Shown here piece after piece: positions 44,231 to 53,935 of a stretch of 64,000 nucleotides of DNA (position 1 is its first letter; each line of letters begins with the position of its first letter). The DNA comes from Synergistaceae bacterium (GTDB lineage: Bacteria; Synergistota; Synergistia; Synergistales; Aminobacteriaceae), in contig JAFUYQ010000005.1 of the NCBI GenBank assembly GCA_017470485.1, positions 1 through 64,000 on the forward strand, read 5' to 3'. The notes under the pieces were generated by a model, which saw only the letters and a program-made list of their open reading frames with translations, ran no database searches and had not been told where the DNA came from. Made by a program: the position numbers and the translations under genes.

Positions 44231-45240
44231 TATTTCTTCAGCTCGCTCCAGAATTTCACGCTTCCCTCATGAGCCGGTACTTTTTCGGGAAGAGCTATTG
44301 ACGGCTCAAGCTCGGCCATGTCGCGGACTGCGGCAACAAGAGCGTCCTTATGCTCCCAGATTGCCTTATTCAGTTCATAGACAAGCGAGGCCGGAAGGTC
44401 TTTGCGGATTACTATGCAGGTGTAATCGCCTACTGCCTTGACCGGTTCAGCACCTTCGGGAACTGACTTGTATATGCCCGGATCTATCGTCAGGGTAACA
44501 GTTCCGTATGCGTCCGAAAGTTTGTCGAGTGCCTCCTGTCCGACCGGCAGAAGAACTACATCAACCTGACTTTCAATATTCATGACGGTTGAGGCGATTT
44601 TGCCGATTGAGAACGCGAAGCAGTCAAGGTGATTGTCAGCGAGAAGGTCAGCACCGCCGTCATATGACGCATATTCGACACTTCCGCCCCACTCCTGAAA
44701 AGTCTTCTTGTAATCGAAGCCGTAGCCTTTCTCGAAAAGAGCCTTGACAACGAACTCGGAACTTGTGCCGGGCTTGAGGGTAGCGAATCTCATTGCGAGT
44801 TTCTTAGCGATTATGTCCTCGACCGATTTGATGTTGTTTTTCTCGGCGAAGTCCTTCCGCATTATGAAGTATGTGTACTGAGTGTAGAGGTTCGCCATTA
44901 TTACGGCGTTGTCAACTACACGGCCTTTGAAGTCGGCCTCGCCCTTGAGAGCCGCTCCGAGAAGGGACGTTACAGAGAAGCCTAAATCACCGCGTTTTGC
45001 GTGAGCGTTGAGAATGTTGGAGACGCCGCCGCCTGATGAACTTGTTGTCTGAGGAAGCCCTGCCCCTGTCCACATTTCACTGAGAGCAGTACCGAGAGCG
45101 AACCAGTTGCCGCCGGGAGGGCCTGCCATGAAACGAAGCTGAGAGGGCCAGCCGGTTTTGTCGGGTTCGTCAGCAAAAGCACAGCCGACGAACAATGCCG
45201 CTATGAGAAGGGCAGTCAATGAAAAACGTAATGACTTCAT
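44230..45240 (-). CDS. TAXI-family TRAP solute-binding protein
   Basis: 336 residues with a signal peptide (cut near AFADEP; a Cys at residue 20 in FVGCAFA could make it a lipoprotein). RFMAGPPGGNWFALGTALSEMW, SSSGGGVSNILNAHAKRGDLGF and FATLKPGTSSEFVVKALFEK are TAXI marks. It captures the substrate in the periplasm for the permease encoded next. TAXI ligands include glutamate and other dicarboxylates; this one is not identifiable. Confidence 0.93.
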   Translation of the reverse strand: MKSLRFSLTALLIAALFVGCAFADEPDKTGWPSQLRFMAGPPGGNWFALGTALSEMWTGAGLPQTTSSSGGGVSNILNAHAKRGDLGFSVTSLLGAALKGEADFKGRVVDNAVIMANLYTQYTYFIMRKDFAEKNNIKSVEDIIAKKLAMRFATLKPGTSSEFVVKALFEKGYGFDYKKTFQEWGGSVEYASYDGGADLLADNHLDCFAFSIGKIASTVMNIESQVDVVLLPVGQEALDKLSDAYGTVTLTIDPGIYKSVPEGAEPVKAVGDYTCIVIRKDLPASLVYELNKAIWEHKDALVAAVRDMAELEPSIALPEKVPAHEGSVKFWSELKK

Positions 45241-45353
45241 TAATACATCACTCCTGTAAAAAATTTTGTTTGTGAAAATTTTGATGATTAAAATTTTATC
45301 ATGCTGTGCGAAAATTAATGACGTTAAAATTCACGATGAGAAGGCAAAGTAAT

Positions 45354-46799
45354 ATGAAAGAAAAAATATCGGCAATCCTTAAATCGCTTCCCGAACGTCC
45401 GGGCGTTTACCTTATGAGGGACATTAACGGGAAAATAATCTATGTCGGCAAAGCCATAAAGTTAAAGCGAAGAGTGTCATCATATTTCAGGCATTCGCAT
45501 TCATCGCCGAGACTGCGGAAACTTGTTGAGCTTATCGAGGACATATCTATCATAAGAACTGAGACTGAGGCCGAAGCGTTGATAGTTGAGGCGAAACTGA
45601 TACGGCGTTACAGCCCGTTCTTCAACATCGAATTGAAGATGAGCGATAAATACCCGTTCGTAAAGATAACTAATGAGGACTTCCCCAGAATTGAAATCAC
45701 AAGGCATAAATCTGATGACGGAGCTGTTTACTTAGGGCCTTTCGTTGACGCAGGCAATATAAGAAATTTAATGAGGCTCGCTGAAAGATACTTCCCTTTG
45801 AGGGTGTGCAGGTCAAAAATTAATCCAGCCGTAAAGAAGCGTCCATGTGTTGAGTACAGTCTGGGGCGTTCAATGGGGGTGTGCGCCGGTTTATGCTCAC
45901 AGTCCGAGTACAGGGAGAGGGTAGCCGATTTGATTTTGCTTTTCGAGGGGAAACAGCCTGAACTTGTCGAACGCTTACGGCAGAGAATGGACATGGCCGC
46001 AAAAAAATTAGAGTTCGAGAAGGCCGCAAGATACAGGGATACAATAAGAGCAGTATGGAAGTTATCAAGGCAGAAAATTTCATCGGCACTTCAGGAGGAT
46101 TTAGACAACGAGACATGGAAAGTTCTTAACCGTGTTCAGGAGCTTCTGGGATTGAAGGTGCTTGCATGGAGGATTGACGCTTTCGACATCTCGCACACTC
46201 ACGGCCATGATACTTACGGCTGCTGCGTTGTGTTTGAACAGGGGCGGCCATCTCCGAATTTGTACCGGCGTTTCAAGATTCGTTCGATTGCTGACGGCGA
46301 GATTAACGATTTTGAGTCGATGTACGAGACTGTGAAGAGGCGTTACGCTCATGTCATGGATAATTCTGAGCCTGCCCCTCAGCTTGCGGTGATTGACGGC
46401 GGAACGGGACAGCTTGAGTACGCTCAGAGGGCAATAAAGGATTTAGGTTATGATATTCCGATGATTGCCCTTGCGGAACGTGAGGAGCTAATCTTCACGC
46501 CTGATAATCCAGAACCGTTGAGGCTTGGACGCGATGACCCAGCGTTGCAGTTGTTTCAGAGGTTGAGGGACGAGGTTCACAGGTACGCTATCACGACTCA
46601 CAGGAACGCTAGGGATAAACACATGAGGCATTCGAGGCTTGATGATATTGAGGGTATCGGAAAGAAGAAAGCCGCTGAGCTTCTCGTTAAGTTTGGTAGC
46701 GCAAAGAGGATTTCGGAACTCAGTGTTGAGGAGTTGACGGAGGTTAAGGGGATTGGGGAGAAGTTAGCTGTGAAGATTCTTGAGGGGTTAAGGGGCTGA
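45354..46799 (+). CDS. uvrC: Excinuclease ABC subunit C, compact form
   Basis: 481 residues from ATG at 45354 (AGAAGG nine bases before); typical UvrC has about 600. GIY-YIG nuclease: RPGVYLMRDINGKIIYVGKA. Four Cys (RVC, RPC, GVC, GLC) match the iron-sulfur ligands of Escherichia coli UvrC. UVR helix pair: KLEFEKAARYRDTI. Then, after only about 40 residues instead of about 140, the RNase-H-like nuclease starts: AFDISHTHGHDTYGCCVVFE, AVIDGGTGQL, RDEVHRYAITTHR with Asp, Asp and His. Helix-hairpin-helix end: DDIEGIGKKKAAELL, EVKGIGEKLAVKIL. All catalytic parts remain, so it should make both incisions. Confidence 0.93.
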   Translation: MKEKISAILKSLPERPGVYLMRDINGKIIYVGKAIKLKRRVSSYFRHSHSSPRLRKLVELIEDISIIRTETEAEALIVEAKLIRRYSPFFNIELKMSDKYPFVKITNEDFPRIEITRHKSDDGAVYLGPFVDAGNIRNLMRLAERYFPLRVCRSKINPAVKKRPCVEYSLGRSMGVCAGLCSQSEYRERVADLILLFEGKQPELVERLRQRMDMAAKKLEFEKAARYRDTIRAVWKLSRQKISSALQEDLDNETWKVLNRVQELLGLKVLAWRIDAFDISHTHGHDTYGCCVVFEQGRPSPNLYRRFKIRSIADGEINDFESMYETVKRRYAHVMDNSEPAPQLAVIDGGTGQLEYAQRAIKDLGYDIPMIALAEREELIFTPDNPEPLRLGRDDPALQLFQRLRDEVHRYAITTHRNARDKHMRHSRLDDIEGIGKKKAAELLVKFGSAKRISELSVEELTEVKGIGEKLAVKILEGLRG

Positions 46800-46864
46800 A
46801 TTTTCTTTTTTCCATTCATAACGATATAATCAATCAATCTCACAATAATTAGGAGGAATTAATA

Positions 46865-49405
46865 TTGATTGACATCAAAGGTCTAACAGACTCAGAAGTC
46901 GAAGAAAGCCGTCAAAAATACGGCTCAAACTCCCTCACCGAACTTCCCGGCGAAACTCTAGGCGCAAAATTTCTCGCAAGCCTCAAAGATCCCATGATCA
47001 TCATTCTGCTCTGCGCGTTAGCTATTCAGTTAGTGCTTTTCGTCATGGGGCGCGCCGAATGGTTTGAACCTGTCGGAATCCTAATCGCTGTCCTCATCGC
47101 CGGAGGAGTCTCGTCATTCACAGAGTACCGTCAGGAACAGAAAGCCTCTCTCCTCAAATCCCAGCAGGAGGCCGGCGAAACTACAAAAGTTATCCGAAAC
47201 GGCTCAATCCATGAGATCCACGTCAGCGAAGTCGTTACCGGCGACATAATCTACCTTCAGGCCGGCGACAAAATCCCTGCTGACGGCGAAATCATCAGCG
47301 GCTCAATCAAAGTTGACCAGTCAGCCCTCAACGGCGAAACTGAAGAAGCCGAGAAGCTCCCCAATCCCGAAAATGCCTCTTACGACACAAAAGACCTCCT
47401 CAACAAATACTATGCCTATCGGGGAACTGTCGTTTGTTCCGGCGAAGCCTACATGAAAATTATCGTTGTCGGCGACAAAACATTGTTCGGCGAGTTAGCC
47501 CTTGAGGTTCAGGAGGCTCAGAGGAAAACTCCACTTCAGGTTAAACTCGGAAAACTCGCTCATCAAATCTCAGTCTTCGGCTACACCGGCGCGGCCGCTA
47601 TTGTCATCGGCATTCTCGCCCGAACGTTCATCACCGGCAATCTTCCGCCGGACGTTTACGCTTGGGCAAGGCTCATCATTGACGCTATCACTGTGGCGGT
47701 AACAATCGTTGTCTGCGCTGTCCCCGAAGGTCTACCTATGCTGACATCAATGTTAATGTCGTTCCAGTCAATGCAGATGGCTGGCGATAACGTTCTCGTC
47801 AGGAAAATCAACGGCCTTGAAACCGCCGGAAGCCTTAATCTTCTTTTCAGCGACAAGACAGGAACTATCACAGAGGGAAGACTGAGCATTGCCGAAATAG
47901 CTCTGCCAAGCGTGAAAGTCTGTGAGTCTCTCGCTGAGGTTGACGCTGACGTTCTCGATGACCTCATAATGGGGGCAGGGGTCAACAACAGCGCGAGCGT
48001 CGGTGATGGTCAGGTAATCGGAGGAAACAGCACTGACCGTGCGTTAATGGCTTTCTTCATGGATAATTCCGAAGCTCTCAGGAAAATTTCAGAGGCAAAG
48101 CGCGATGTCAAAGAGTCAACAGCTTTCACTTCCGACACGAAGATGGCAAGCATTACTCTCAGCAGCGGCACGAAATACATCAAGGGCGCACCCGAAAAAA
48201 TCATTCCTCACTGCAAGAACGTAACCGCCCGAAAGAAACTTGACGCTTACATCAACGCTCAGGCCGATCGCGCAATGAGGCTCTTAGCAGTTGCAAAAGA
48301 TTCAGGTGCAGGAATGGAACTGGTCTGCGTTCTGAGCATTAGGGACAACGTAAGGAAGGAAGCTGTTGACGCTATCAGGCAGGTTCGGAAAGCCGGTATT
48401 CAGGTCGTAATGGTAACGGGCGACAGAAAGGAAACCGCTGTGGCAATCGCTAAGGAAGCCGGATTGATTTCCTCGCCTGACGAAGTGGCCATGACCTCTC
48501 AGGAAATGTCAGAGAAGACTGACGATGAGCTAAAAGCGATACTGCCTCATCTTCGCGTGATTTCAAGAGCGCTGCCGTCCGACAAGAGCCGCCTCGTTAA
48601 GATAGCGCAGGAATTGAATCTTGTTGTCGGAATGACTGGGGACGGCGTTAATGACTCGCCTGCCCTCAAGAAAGCTGATGTCGGTTTCGCGATGGGGTCG
48701 GGAACTGAAGTCGCTAAGGAAGCCGGAGACATTACGATTCTCGATGACAATTTCAAGTCGATAGCGAAAGCGATTCTTTACGGGCGCACGATGTTCAAGA
48801 GCATTCGTAAATTCCTTGTGTTTCAGCTGACTGTCAATGTCTCGGCGGTAATGATATGTTTCTTGGGGCCGCTGTTCGGACAGAACGTAGTCCTGACGGT
48901 CATTCAGTTGTTGCTCATCAACCTTGCTATGGACACGCTGGCGGCGATAGCGTTCGGCTCAGAGCCTCCGCGTCAACAGTACATGGACGAGAAGCCCATT
49001 CCCAGAGACGCTAACATAATCACATCGTCAATGCTCAGCGAAATTCTTACTGGCGCGGCCTACATAACGGTGATATGTTTGGCGGTGCTTTTTGTTCCGA
49101 AGGTCAGGGGGCTTTTCGGGAATGTTGACGTAATCTATCTGAGATCGGCGGTGTTTGCGGTCTTCATGATGGCGATAACGTTCAACGGACTCGCTATGGC
49201 CTCGTCAAAGAACTGCGTATTCGTGATGATGTTCATATTCATAATGCAGTGGGCATTCATTGAGTTCGGCGGCGAGTTACTGAGCGTTGAGGCGTTGAGC
49301 CTTGACTCGTGGCTGTCGTGCTTTGTTCTAGCGGTGCTTGTAGTGCCGTTCAGATGGCTGGGAAAATTCCTCATCGGGAAATATCTCCCTCAGTTCGTTA
49401 AGTAA
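46865..49405 (+). CDS. P-type cation ATPase, calcium-pump (PMCA/SERCA) type
   Basis: 846 residues, TTG start with AGGAGG upstream. Cation-ATPase N-terminal domain (LTDSEVEESRQKYGSNSL), ten membrane segments, actuator loop (IKVDQSALNGETEEAEKL, with NGE for the usual TGES), phosphorylation site FSDKTGTITEG with the catalytic Asp, hinge MTGDGVNDSPALKKADVGFAMG. PEGL at the fourth membrane segment (VCAVPEGLPMLTSMLMSF) fits Ca2+ pumps. It would export Ca2+ or Mn2+ from the cytoplasm. Stands alone between uvrC and a two-way terminator. Confidence 0.93.
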   Translation: MIDIKGLTDSEVEESRQKYGSNSLTELPGETLGAKFLASLKDPMIIILLCALAIQLVLFVMGRAEWFEPVGILIAVLIAGGVSSFTEYRQEQKASLLKSQQEAGETTKVIRNGSIHEIHVSEVVTGDIIYLQAGDKIPADGEIISGSIKVDQSALNGETEEAEKLPNPENASYDTKDLLNKYYAYRGTVVCSGEAYMKIIVVGDKTLFGELALEVQEAQRKTPLQVKLGKLAHQISVFGYTGAAAIVIGILARTFITGNLPPDVYAWARLIIDAITVAVTIVVCAVPEGLPMLTSMLMSFQSMQMAGDNVLVRKINGLETAGSLNLLFSDKTGTITEGRLSIAEIALPSVKVCESLAEVDADVLDDLIMGAGVNNSASVGDGQVIGGNSTDRALMAFFMDNSEALRKISEAKRDVKESTAFTSDTKMASITLSSGTKYIKGAPEKIIPHCKNVTARKKLDAYINAQADRAMRLLAVAKDSGAGMELVCVLSIRDNVRKEAVDAIRQVRKAGIQVVMVTGDRKETAVAIAKEAGLISSPDEVAMTSQEMSEKTDDELKAILPHLRVISRALPSDKSRLVKIAQELNLVVGMTGDGVNDSPALKKADVGFAMGSGTEVAKEAGDITILDDNFKSIAKAILYGRTMFKSIRKFLVFQLTVNVSAVMICFLGPLFGQNVVLTVIQLLLINLAMDTLAAIAFGSEPPRQQYMDEKPIPRDANIITSSMLSEILTGAAYITVICLAVLFVPKVRGLFGNVDVIYLRSAVFAVFMMAITFNGLAMASSKNCVFVMMFIFIMQWAFIEFGGELLSVEALSLDSWLSCFVLAVLVVPFRWLGKFLIGKYLPQFVK

Positions 49406-49418
49406 CCGGCAAAAAATT

Positions 49419-49448
49419 ATCCCTCCTCTGAAATTTTAGGGGAGGGAT
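49419..49448. terminator. Two-way terminator after the P-type ATPase
   Basis: ATCCCTCC / GGAGGGAT stem with a 14-nt loop, five T on the right and an A-run on the left, between converging genes. Confidence 0.8.
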
Positions 49449-49450
49449 TT

Positions 49451-50116
49451 TTATAGACTATTCATTTTATCGTAGCGTCTTTCAGTTGTGTCCCACGTTC
49501 CCCAAATCATCACCCAGAATGCCAGCATCATCAAAAGACCAACGAACACAGATACTGCCCACTTCAATGCTGCTGCTTCACTTTTAGCACTGTGTGCGCG
49601 TTCTGCGTTCCATGCCGAAAAGAATATCATTATCATGCACCCTATTACAGACATGAAGCACGCCGCCCATGATGTAGCGGCCAAGATTTTAACCGCCAAT
49701 GCTGAGAACGTTCCTGCTCCAAGCATAACCGCGAAATTTTCATCGCCCTTCAATTCCGAATAAACTCCCGAAAATCCGAACATCATAAGCACAGGGGCAG
49801 TAACTTGAATTATCGTCCTCCCTGAGTAGCCGAGAAATGCCGGTGAGAATGTAAATCCTGTTACAGCCGGATAAAGAACCGCTAGAACTACTGCTGACGA
49901 TGAACTCACTGTCCAGATTTTTTTACGGACGAAAAATGCTGAAACTGCTCCGGCCATTACCAAGACGAGCCAGACTCCTAATCCGCTTCCTCCGAAAACA
50001 TCTCCCAGAAAATCAAACAGCCAGTTCGCTGTTACGTAAGCAGACAGCAGCATAACAAGCATAGTTAAAACCATGTACGCGCAGAACTTCACGAATAATT
50101 TTTTTAACAGCTTCAT
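49451..50116 (-). CDS. Uncharacterized membrane protein (about six segments)
   Basis: 221 residues, not recognised. Basic start (MKLLKKLFVKF), then about six hydrophobic segments at roughly 12-30, 45-62, 72-88, 105-118, 130-168 (two close together) and 188-208. The stretch GYSGRTIIQVTAPVLMMFGF is the most motif-like. There are no clear charged pore or catalytic motifs. It lies 24 bases after a terminator hairpin that follows fucO, so it probably has its own promoter. Confidence 0.6.
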   Translation of the reverse strand: MKLLKKLFVKFCAYMVLTMLVMLLSAYVTANWLFDFLGDVFGGSGLGVWLVLVMAGAVSAFFVRKKIWTVSSSSAVVLAVLYPAVTGFTFSPAFLGYSGRTIIQVTAPVLMMFGFSGVYSELKGDENFAVMLGAGTFSALAVKILAATSWAACFMSVIGCMIMIFFSAWNAERAHSAKSEAAALKWAVSVFVGLLMMLAFWVMIWGTWDTTERRYDKMNSL

Positions 50117-50139
50117 CGTAAAAACATAATAAAAATTAA

Positions 50140-50167
50140 GCGAGGCCGTAAAAAATTACAGCCCCGC
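50140..50167 (-). terminator. Terminator of the rhaD-fucO operon
   Basis: GCGGGGC / GCCTCGC stem (minus strand, one G-T pair) extended by GTAA / TTAC, followed by a T-rich run (TTAATTTTTATT). Confidence 0.75.
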
Positions 50168-50174
50168 CGGTTAA

Positions 50175-51323
50175 TTACATCATTGAGCGGTAGAGGGCTT
50201 TAATCTCCTCAACGTTCGTATCTCTGGGGTTGCCGGGGCAGCAAGCGTCAGCAAATGCCGAGTCGCTGAGGAACTGCACATCTTCTTCCTTGAGAATGCC
50301 CTTCAGGTCGGCAGGAATACCAACATCAGACGATAACTTCTTCACCGCGTCAATCGTTGCCCTGCAGGCTTCATCGTCTGTCATGTCGCCGATACCCTCA
50401 ACGCCCATAGCCTTGCCGATTGCCCTGTAGCGTTTTCCGGCGGCTGGAGCGTTGTACTCAAGGCCGTAGGGCAGAATGATTGCGCAGGCGACTCCGTGAG
50501 GCGTGTCGTAAAGTGCGCTCAATCCGTGCGCCATGCTGTGAACGATTCCGAGTCCAACGTTCGAGAAGCCCATTCCGGCGATGTACTGGCCGAGTGCCAT
50601 TCCCTCGCGGCCTTCATCAGTTCCGGCGACTGCTCCGCGTAAACTGTGGCTTATGAGTTCGATTGCCTTCAGATGGAACATGTCGGAAATCTCGCAGTGT
50701 CCCTTAGTGATGTAACCCTCGATTGCGTGAGTGAGAGCGTCCATTCCCGTTGAGGCGGTGAGTCCTTTTGGCATTGATGACATCATGTCGGGGTCAACTA
50801 CAGCGATTTCGGGAATGTCATTCGTGTCAACGCAGACGAATTTTCTTTTCTTCTCTACATCGGTGATGACATAGTTAATTGTAACTTCTGCGGCTGTTCC
50901 TGCTGTTGTCGGAACCGCAATCGTGAAGACCGCGTGAGCCTTTGTCGGCGCAACTCCCTCAAGCGAACGGACATCGGCAAATTCGGGATTGTTGATGATG
51001 ATTCCGACAGCCTTAGCCGTATCCATTGCCGAGCCTCCGCCGATTGCTACGATTGAGTCGGCCTGAGCCTTTTTGAAAGCTGCCACGCCGTTCTGAACGT
51101 TCTCGATTGTCGGATTGGGCTTGATGTCGCTGTAGACTTCGTAAGCGATTCCGGCCTTGTCGAGAAGGTCAGTAACTTTCTTGCTGACTCCGAACTTCAC
51201 GAGGCTTGCGTCAGTGCAGACAAAGACTTTCTTTTTTCCGCGAGCTTTGAGGTCGTTGGGAATGTTCTCGATCGAACCTTTTCCGTGATATGAGATGTTG
51301 TTTAATACTATGCGGCTTGCCAT
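50175..51323 (-). CDS. fucO: Lactaldehyde reductase (iron-containing alcohol dehydrogenase)
   Basis: 382 residues, closely following FucO along its whole length: SIVAIGGGSAMDTAKAVGII (NAD site), NNPEFADVRSLEG, TTAGTAAEVTINYVITD, MDALTHAIEGYITKG, and SMAHGLSALYDTPHGVACAI with the metal-binding His. It reduces lactaldehyde to 1,2-propanediol, ending fucose and rhamnose breakdown without oxygen. It follows rhaD by 26 bases. AGGAGG lies before the ATG. Confidence 0.93.
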   Translation of the reverse strand: MASRIVLNNISYHGKGSIENIPNDLKARGKKKVFVCTDASLVKFGVSKKVTDLLDKAGIAYEVYSDIKPNPTIENVQNGVAAFKKAQADSIVAIGGGSAMDTAKAVGIIINNPEFADVRSLEGVAPTKAHAVFTIAVPTTAGTAAEVTINYVITDVEKKRKFVCVDTNDIPEIAVVDPDMMSSMPKGLTASTGMDALTHAIEGYITKGHCEISDMFHLKAIELISHSLRGAVAGTDEGREGMALGQYIAGMGFSNVGLGIVHSMAHGLSALYDTPHGVACAIILPYGLEYNAPAAGKRYRAIGKAMGVEGIGDMTDDEACRATIDAVKKLSSDVGIPADLKGILKEEDVQFLSDSAFADACCPGNPRDTNVEEIKALYRSMM

Positions 51324-51349
51324 AATAAAAATTATTCCTCCTTAATTTT

Positions 51350-52162
51350 CTATGCTAAATACCCCTCACGGGCTTTAACTCCGTACCTGCCCTCAAGAAG
51401 GTGCATTTGCTCATCAGTTATAGTATTGACTAACGGAAGGTGAGCAATCTTCAGGTAAATCTCCGCAGCTTTTTCCGCCGTCTCAATCAATCCGAACGCT
51501 TCATCAAGGTCAGCCCCTGCACCGTACAATCCATGTTGAGCCCAGACAACAAGCCTTGAAGTTTTCATCTTCTCAGCGGTAGCCTCGCCGATTTCGTTCG
51601 TTCCGCAGAGCAGCCACTCAAGAACGTTCACTCCGTCAGGGAATACGATTATGCACTCGGTACACATCTGCCACAGAGTACGGGTGAACGCCTTTTCATC
51701 GAGGCTGTGAACATACGTCATGGCCAGTAAGTTAGTAGGGTGGCAGTGCATAATGACTCTGTTCGAGGGATTGACGGTTAATCGTGCGGCATGGCTCATC
51801 ATGTGGGCAGGAAACTCGCTGGTGAATGTTCCTCCGTCAGCGAAGCCCCATAGAAGTTGAGCGTTACTGCCGCCGTCAGCAAGCCTCAGCAGTCCGAGAT
51901 TAACATCAGGGGCATACTGAACGTTCTTGAAATATTTTCCAGTTCCGGTAACAAGAAAATATTTTCCTTCGAGCGAGGGGGCTTTGAATCCTGCCGGTAT
52001 AGTTCTCAATACCCGATTAACATCTATGTATTCTGAGACTTCGGACTCGCTGAGCATTAATGAAATGTTGCCGCCGTTCCGTTCGTCCCAGCCGTGAGCA
52101 TACATGTTTGCAGTCGTGCGAATCATTTCGATGAGGAACGGTGCTGTCAATATATCCTTCAT
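51350..52162 (-). CDS. rhaD: Rhamnulose-1-phosphate aldolase
   Basis: 270 residues. HGWDERNGGNISLMLSE, YFLVTGTGKYFKNVQ, VIMHCHPTNLLAMTYV (zinc His pair), TECIIVFPDGVNVLEWL, VVWAQHGLYGAGADLDEAFG (third His) match class II RhaD aldolases. It splits rhamnulose 1-phosphate into dihydroxyacetone phosphate and lactaldehyde, the substrate of the neighbouring FucO. rhaA, rhaB and an uptake gene are not in the window. Divergent from putP. Confidence 0.94.
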   Translation of the reverse strand: MKDILTAPFLIEMIRTTANMYAHGWDERNGGNISLMLSESEVSEYIDVNRVLRTIPAGFKAPSLEGKYFLVTGTGKYFKNVQYAPDVNLGLLRLADGGSNAQLLWGFADGGTFTSEFPAHMMSHAARLTVNPSNRVIMHCHPTNLLAMTYVHSLDEKAFTRTLWQMCTECIIVFPDGVNVLEWLLCGTNEIGEATAEKMKTSRLVVWAQHGLYGAGADLDEAFGLIETAEKAAEIYLKIAHLPLVNTITDEQMHLLEGRYGVKAREGYLA

Positions 52163-52344
52163 GGCCTTAACCTTCTTATGCTGCGTTCTAATTCATAACG
52201 TAATATGGAATTGATTTTTACAATGCAATTATCGTGTAGAAAGTTTAATTTTTCAATAGCCGGTTCAATCCCGTTAAGCCTCAAAATTTGCAGGCTTTTC
52301 GGGTTATGATATACTGCAATGAATTTTTTGAACAGGAGTTTTTG

Positions 52345-53808
52345 ATGGATAACATGAACATTCAGGAAGTAAGCGTATTCATAATCTACCTCATTTTTAT
52401 GCTCGGTGTGGGAGTATGGTTCTTCTTCAAGGATAAGAATCAAACCGAGAAGGGCTATTTCTTGGGCGACAGAAAAATGGGTGCATGGGTCGCCGCGCTG
52501 TCAGCCGGTGCTTCGGACATGAGCGCATGGGTATTAATGGGGCTGCCCACATCAATATATGCTCTCGGAATCGGTCAGATATGGATAGCCGTAGGGCTTG
52601 CGGTCGGCTACTCGCTGAGCTGGATTTATGAGGCTCCCCGTCTCAGAACGTTCTCAATCACGGCGGACGACTCGATTACAATCCCTCAGTACCTCACTAA
52701 CAGATTCAAATCCGAATCGAAGGCACTCCAGATAATCTCAGCGGCAGTTTTCCTTATTGCCTACACGATTTATGCCGCCTCAAGCATTAAAGCCTGCGGT
52801 ACTCTCTTCAATACCGTTACGGGACTCGATACCACTGTCGCAATGTACCTCGCCGCTGTCATCGTCATAAGCTACACTTTCTTGGGAGGCTTCTCGGCGG
52901 TGTCATGGACGGATTTCTTTCAGGGAATGCTCGTCCTCTGCGCTATGTTAATCGTCCCCATCGCGGCGGCTACAATGCTCGAACCCAACGCCTCAGCCGC
53001 GATTGACACGCCGAATTACTGGAATGCGTTTTCGTCATGGCAGGATATAGCGTCAGGATTAGGCTGGGGACTCGGTTACTTCGGAATGCCTCATATAATA
53101 ATCCGTTTCATGTCGATAAATTCGCAGAAGGAACTCAGGAAGTCAGCAAAAATCGGAATCTCATGGACGCTCATAATTTTAGTCTTTGCGGCACTGGTCG
53201 GAATAATCGGGCGCATGTTCATAGGATTTGACGAGGCCGTGAATAATAATTCGCTTGTCTTCGTCGTAATGACCAGAAGAATTTTCCCTGCGGTTATTTC
53301 TGGAGTGCTTTTATCAGCGGTCTTAGCGGCGGCAATGAGTACGGCTGACAGCCAGCTGTTAGCGGCGGCGAGCGCGTTTGCTTCGGACGTTTACAGACCT
53401 GTAATCCGCGCAAACAAGGCCGGAAACCGCGAAATGCTCTGGGCAGGAAGAATAGTAGTTCTCGTGATAGCTGTAGCGGCACTGATGATAGCGTCAAGCC
53501 CCAATGCCGGTTCAATAATGTCGCTGGTCTCTAACGCTTGGGGAGTATTCGGAGCGGCGTTCGGCCCTGCGATAATGCTGAGTTTGTTCTGGAAGAGATT
53601 TACATTTGCCGGAGCGGCGTTCGGAATTTTCACGGGAGCTGTTGTCGATATAGCATGGTTAATGTACATGTCAGAGACGGGACTTTACGAGATAATACCG
53701 GGATTTGCGGCTGGATTAGCGGCGGCGGTTCTGGTTTCATTCATAACGCCCAAGCCCTCGAAGGAAGTTGAGGAGCTTTTTGAAAAATCGGTAGAAATGG
53801 CAGAGTAG
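52345..53808 (+). CDS. putP: Sodium/proline symporter
   Basis: 487 residues from ATG at 52345 (AGGAG eight bases before). About thirteen membrane segments of the SSS family: YFLGDRKMGAWVAALSAGASDMSAWVLMGLP holds the PutP Na+/substrate motif; FLGGFSAVSWTDFFQGMLVL and VLLSAVLAAAMSTADSQLL follow. The length and the SAGASDMSGW-type block favour PutP over other SSS members. It imports proline with Na+, fitting peptide-degrading metabolism. Confidence 0.9.
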   Translation: MDNMNIQEVSVFIIYLIFMLGVGVWFFFKDKNQTEKGYFLGDRKMGAWVAALSAGASDMSAWVLMGLPTSIYALGIGQIWIAVGLAVGYSLSWIYEAPRLRTFSITADDSITIPQYLTNRFKSESKALQIISAAVFLIAYTIYAASSIKACGTLFNTVTGLDTTVAMYLAAVIVISYTFLGGFSAVSWTDFFQGMLVLCAMLIVPIAAATMLEPNASAAIDTPNYWNAFSSWQDIASGLGWGLGYFGMPHIIIRFMSINSQKELRKSAKIGISWTLIILVFAALVGIIGRMFIGFDEAVNNNSLVFVVMTRRIFPAVISGVLLSAVLAAAMSTADSQLLAAASAFASDVYRPVIRANKAGNREMLWAGRIVVLVIAVAALMIASSPNAGSIMSLVSNAWGVFGAAFGPAIMLSLFWKRFTFAGAAFGIFTGAVVDIAWLMYMSETGLYEIIPGFAAGLAAAVLVSFITPKPSKEVEELFEKSVEMAE

Positions 53809-53850
53809 TAGTTAATTTAGAATACCTTGTTTCGTCTGCCTTTCTATATT

Positions 53851-53875
53851 GCCTCCCTTGAGTTATTCGGGAGGC
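53851..53875 (+). terminator. Terminator of putP
   Basis: GCCTCCC / GGGAGGC stem, 11-nt loop, then TTCATTTTTTT. Confidence 0.85.
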
Positions 53876-53904
53876 TTCATTTTTTTCTTTCATACATAAA
53901 ATAG

Positions 53905-53930
53905 TCCCCTCCGTTTTCGCGCGGAGGGGA
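53905..53930 (-). terminator. Terminator of the M4 protease gene
   Basis: Nine-base stem (TCCCCTCCG / CGGAGGGGA) with an 8-nt loop, six bases past the stop. The T-run on the minus strand is short (CTATTTTATG). Confidence 0.7.
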
Positions 53931-53935
53931 ATTTT

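Noticed and set aside
52159-52443. 94-codon leftward frame overlapping the putP start
   Set aside because: No Shine-Dalgarno, no recognisable protein features, and it is antisense to the putP start and leader.
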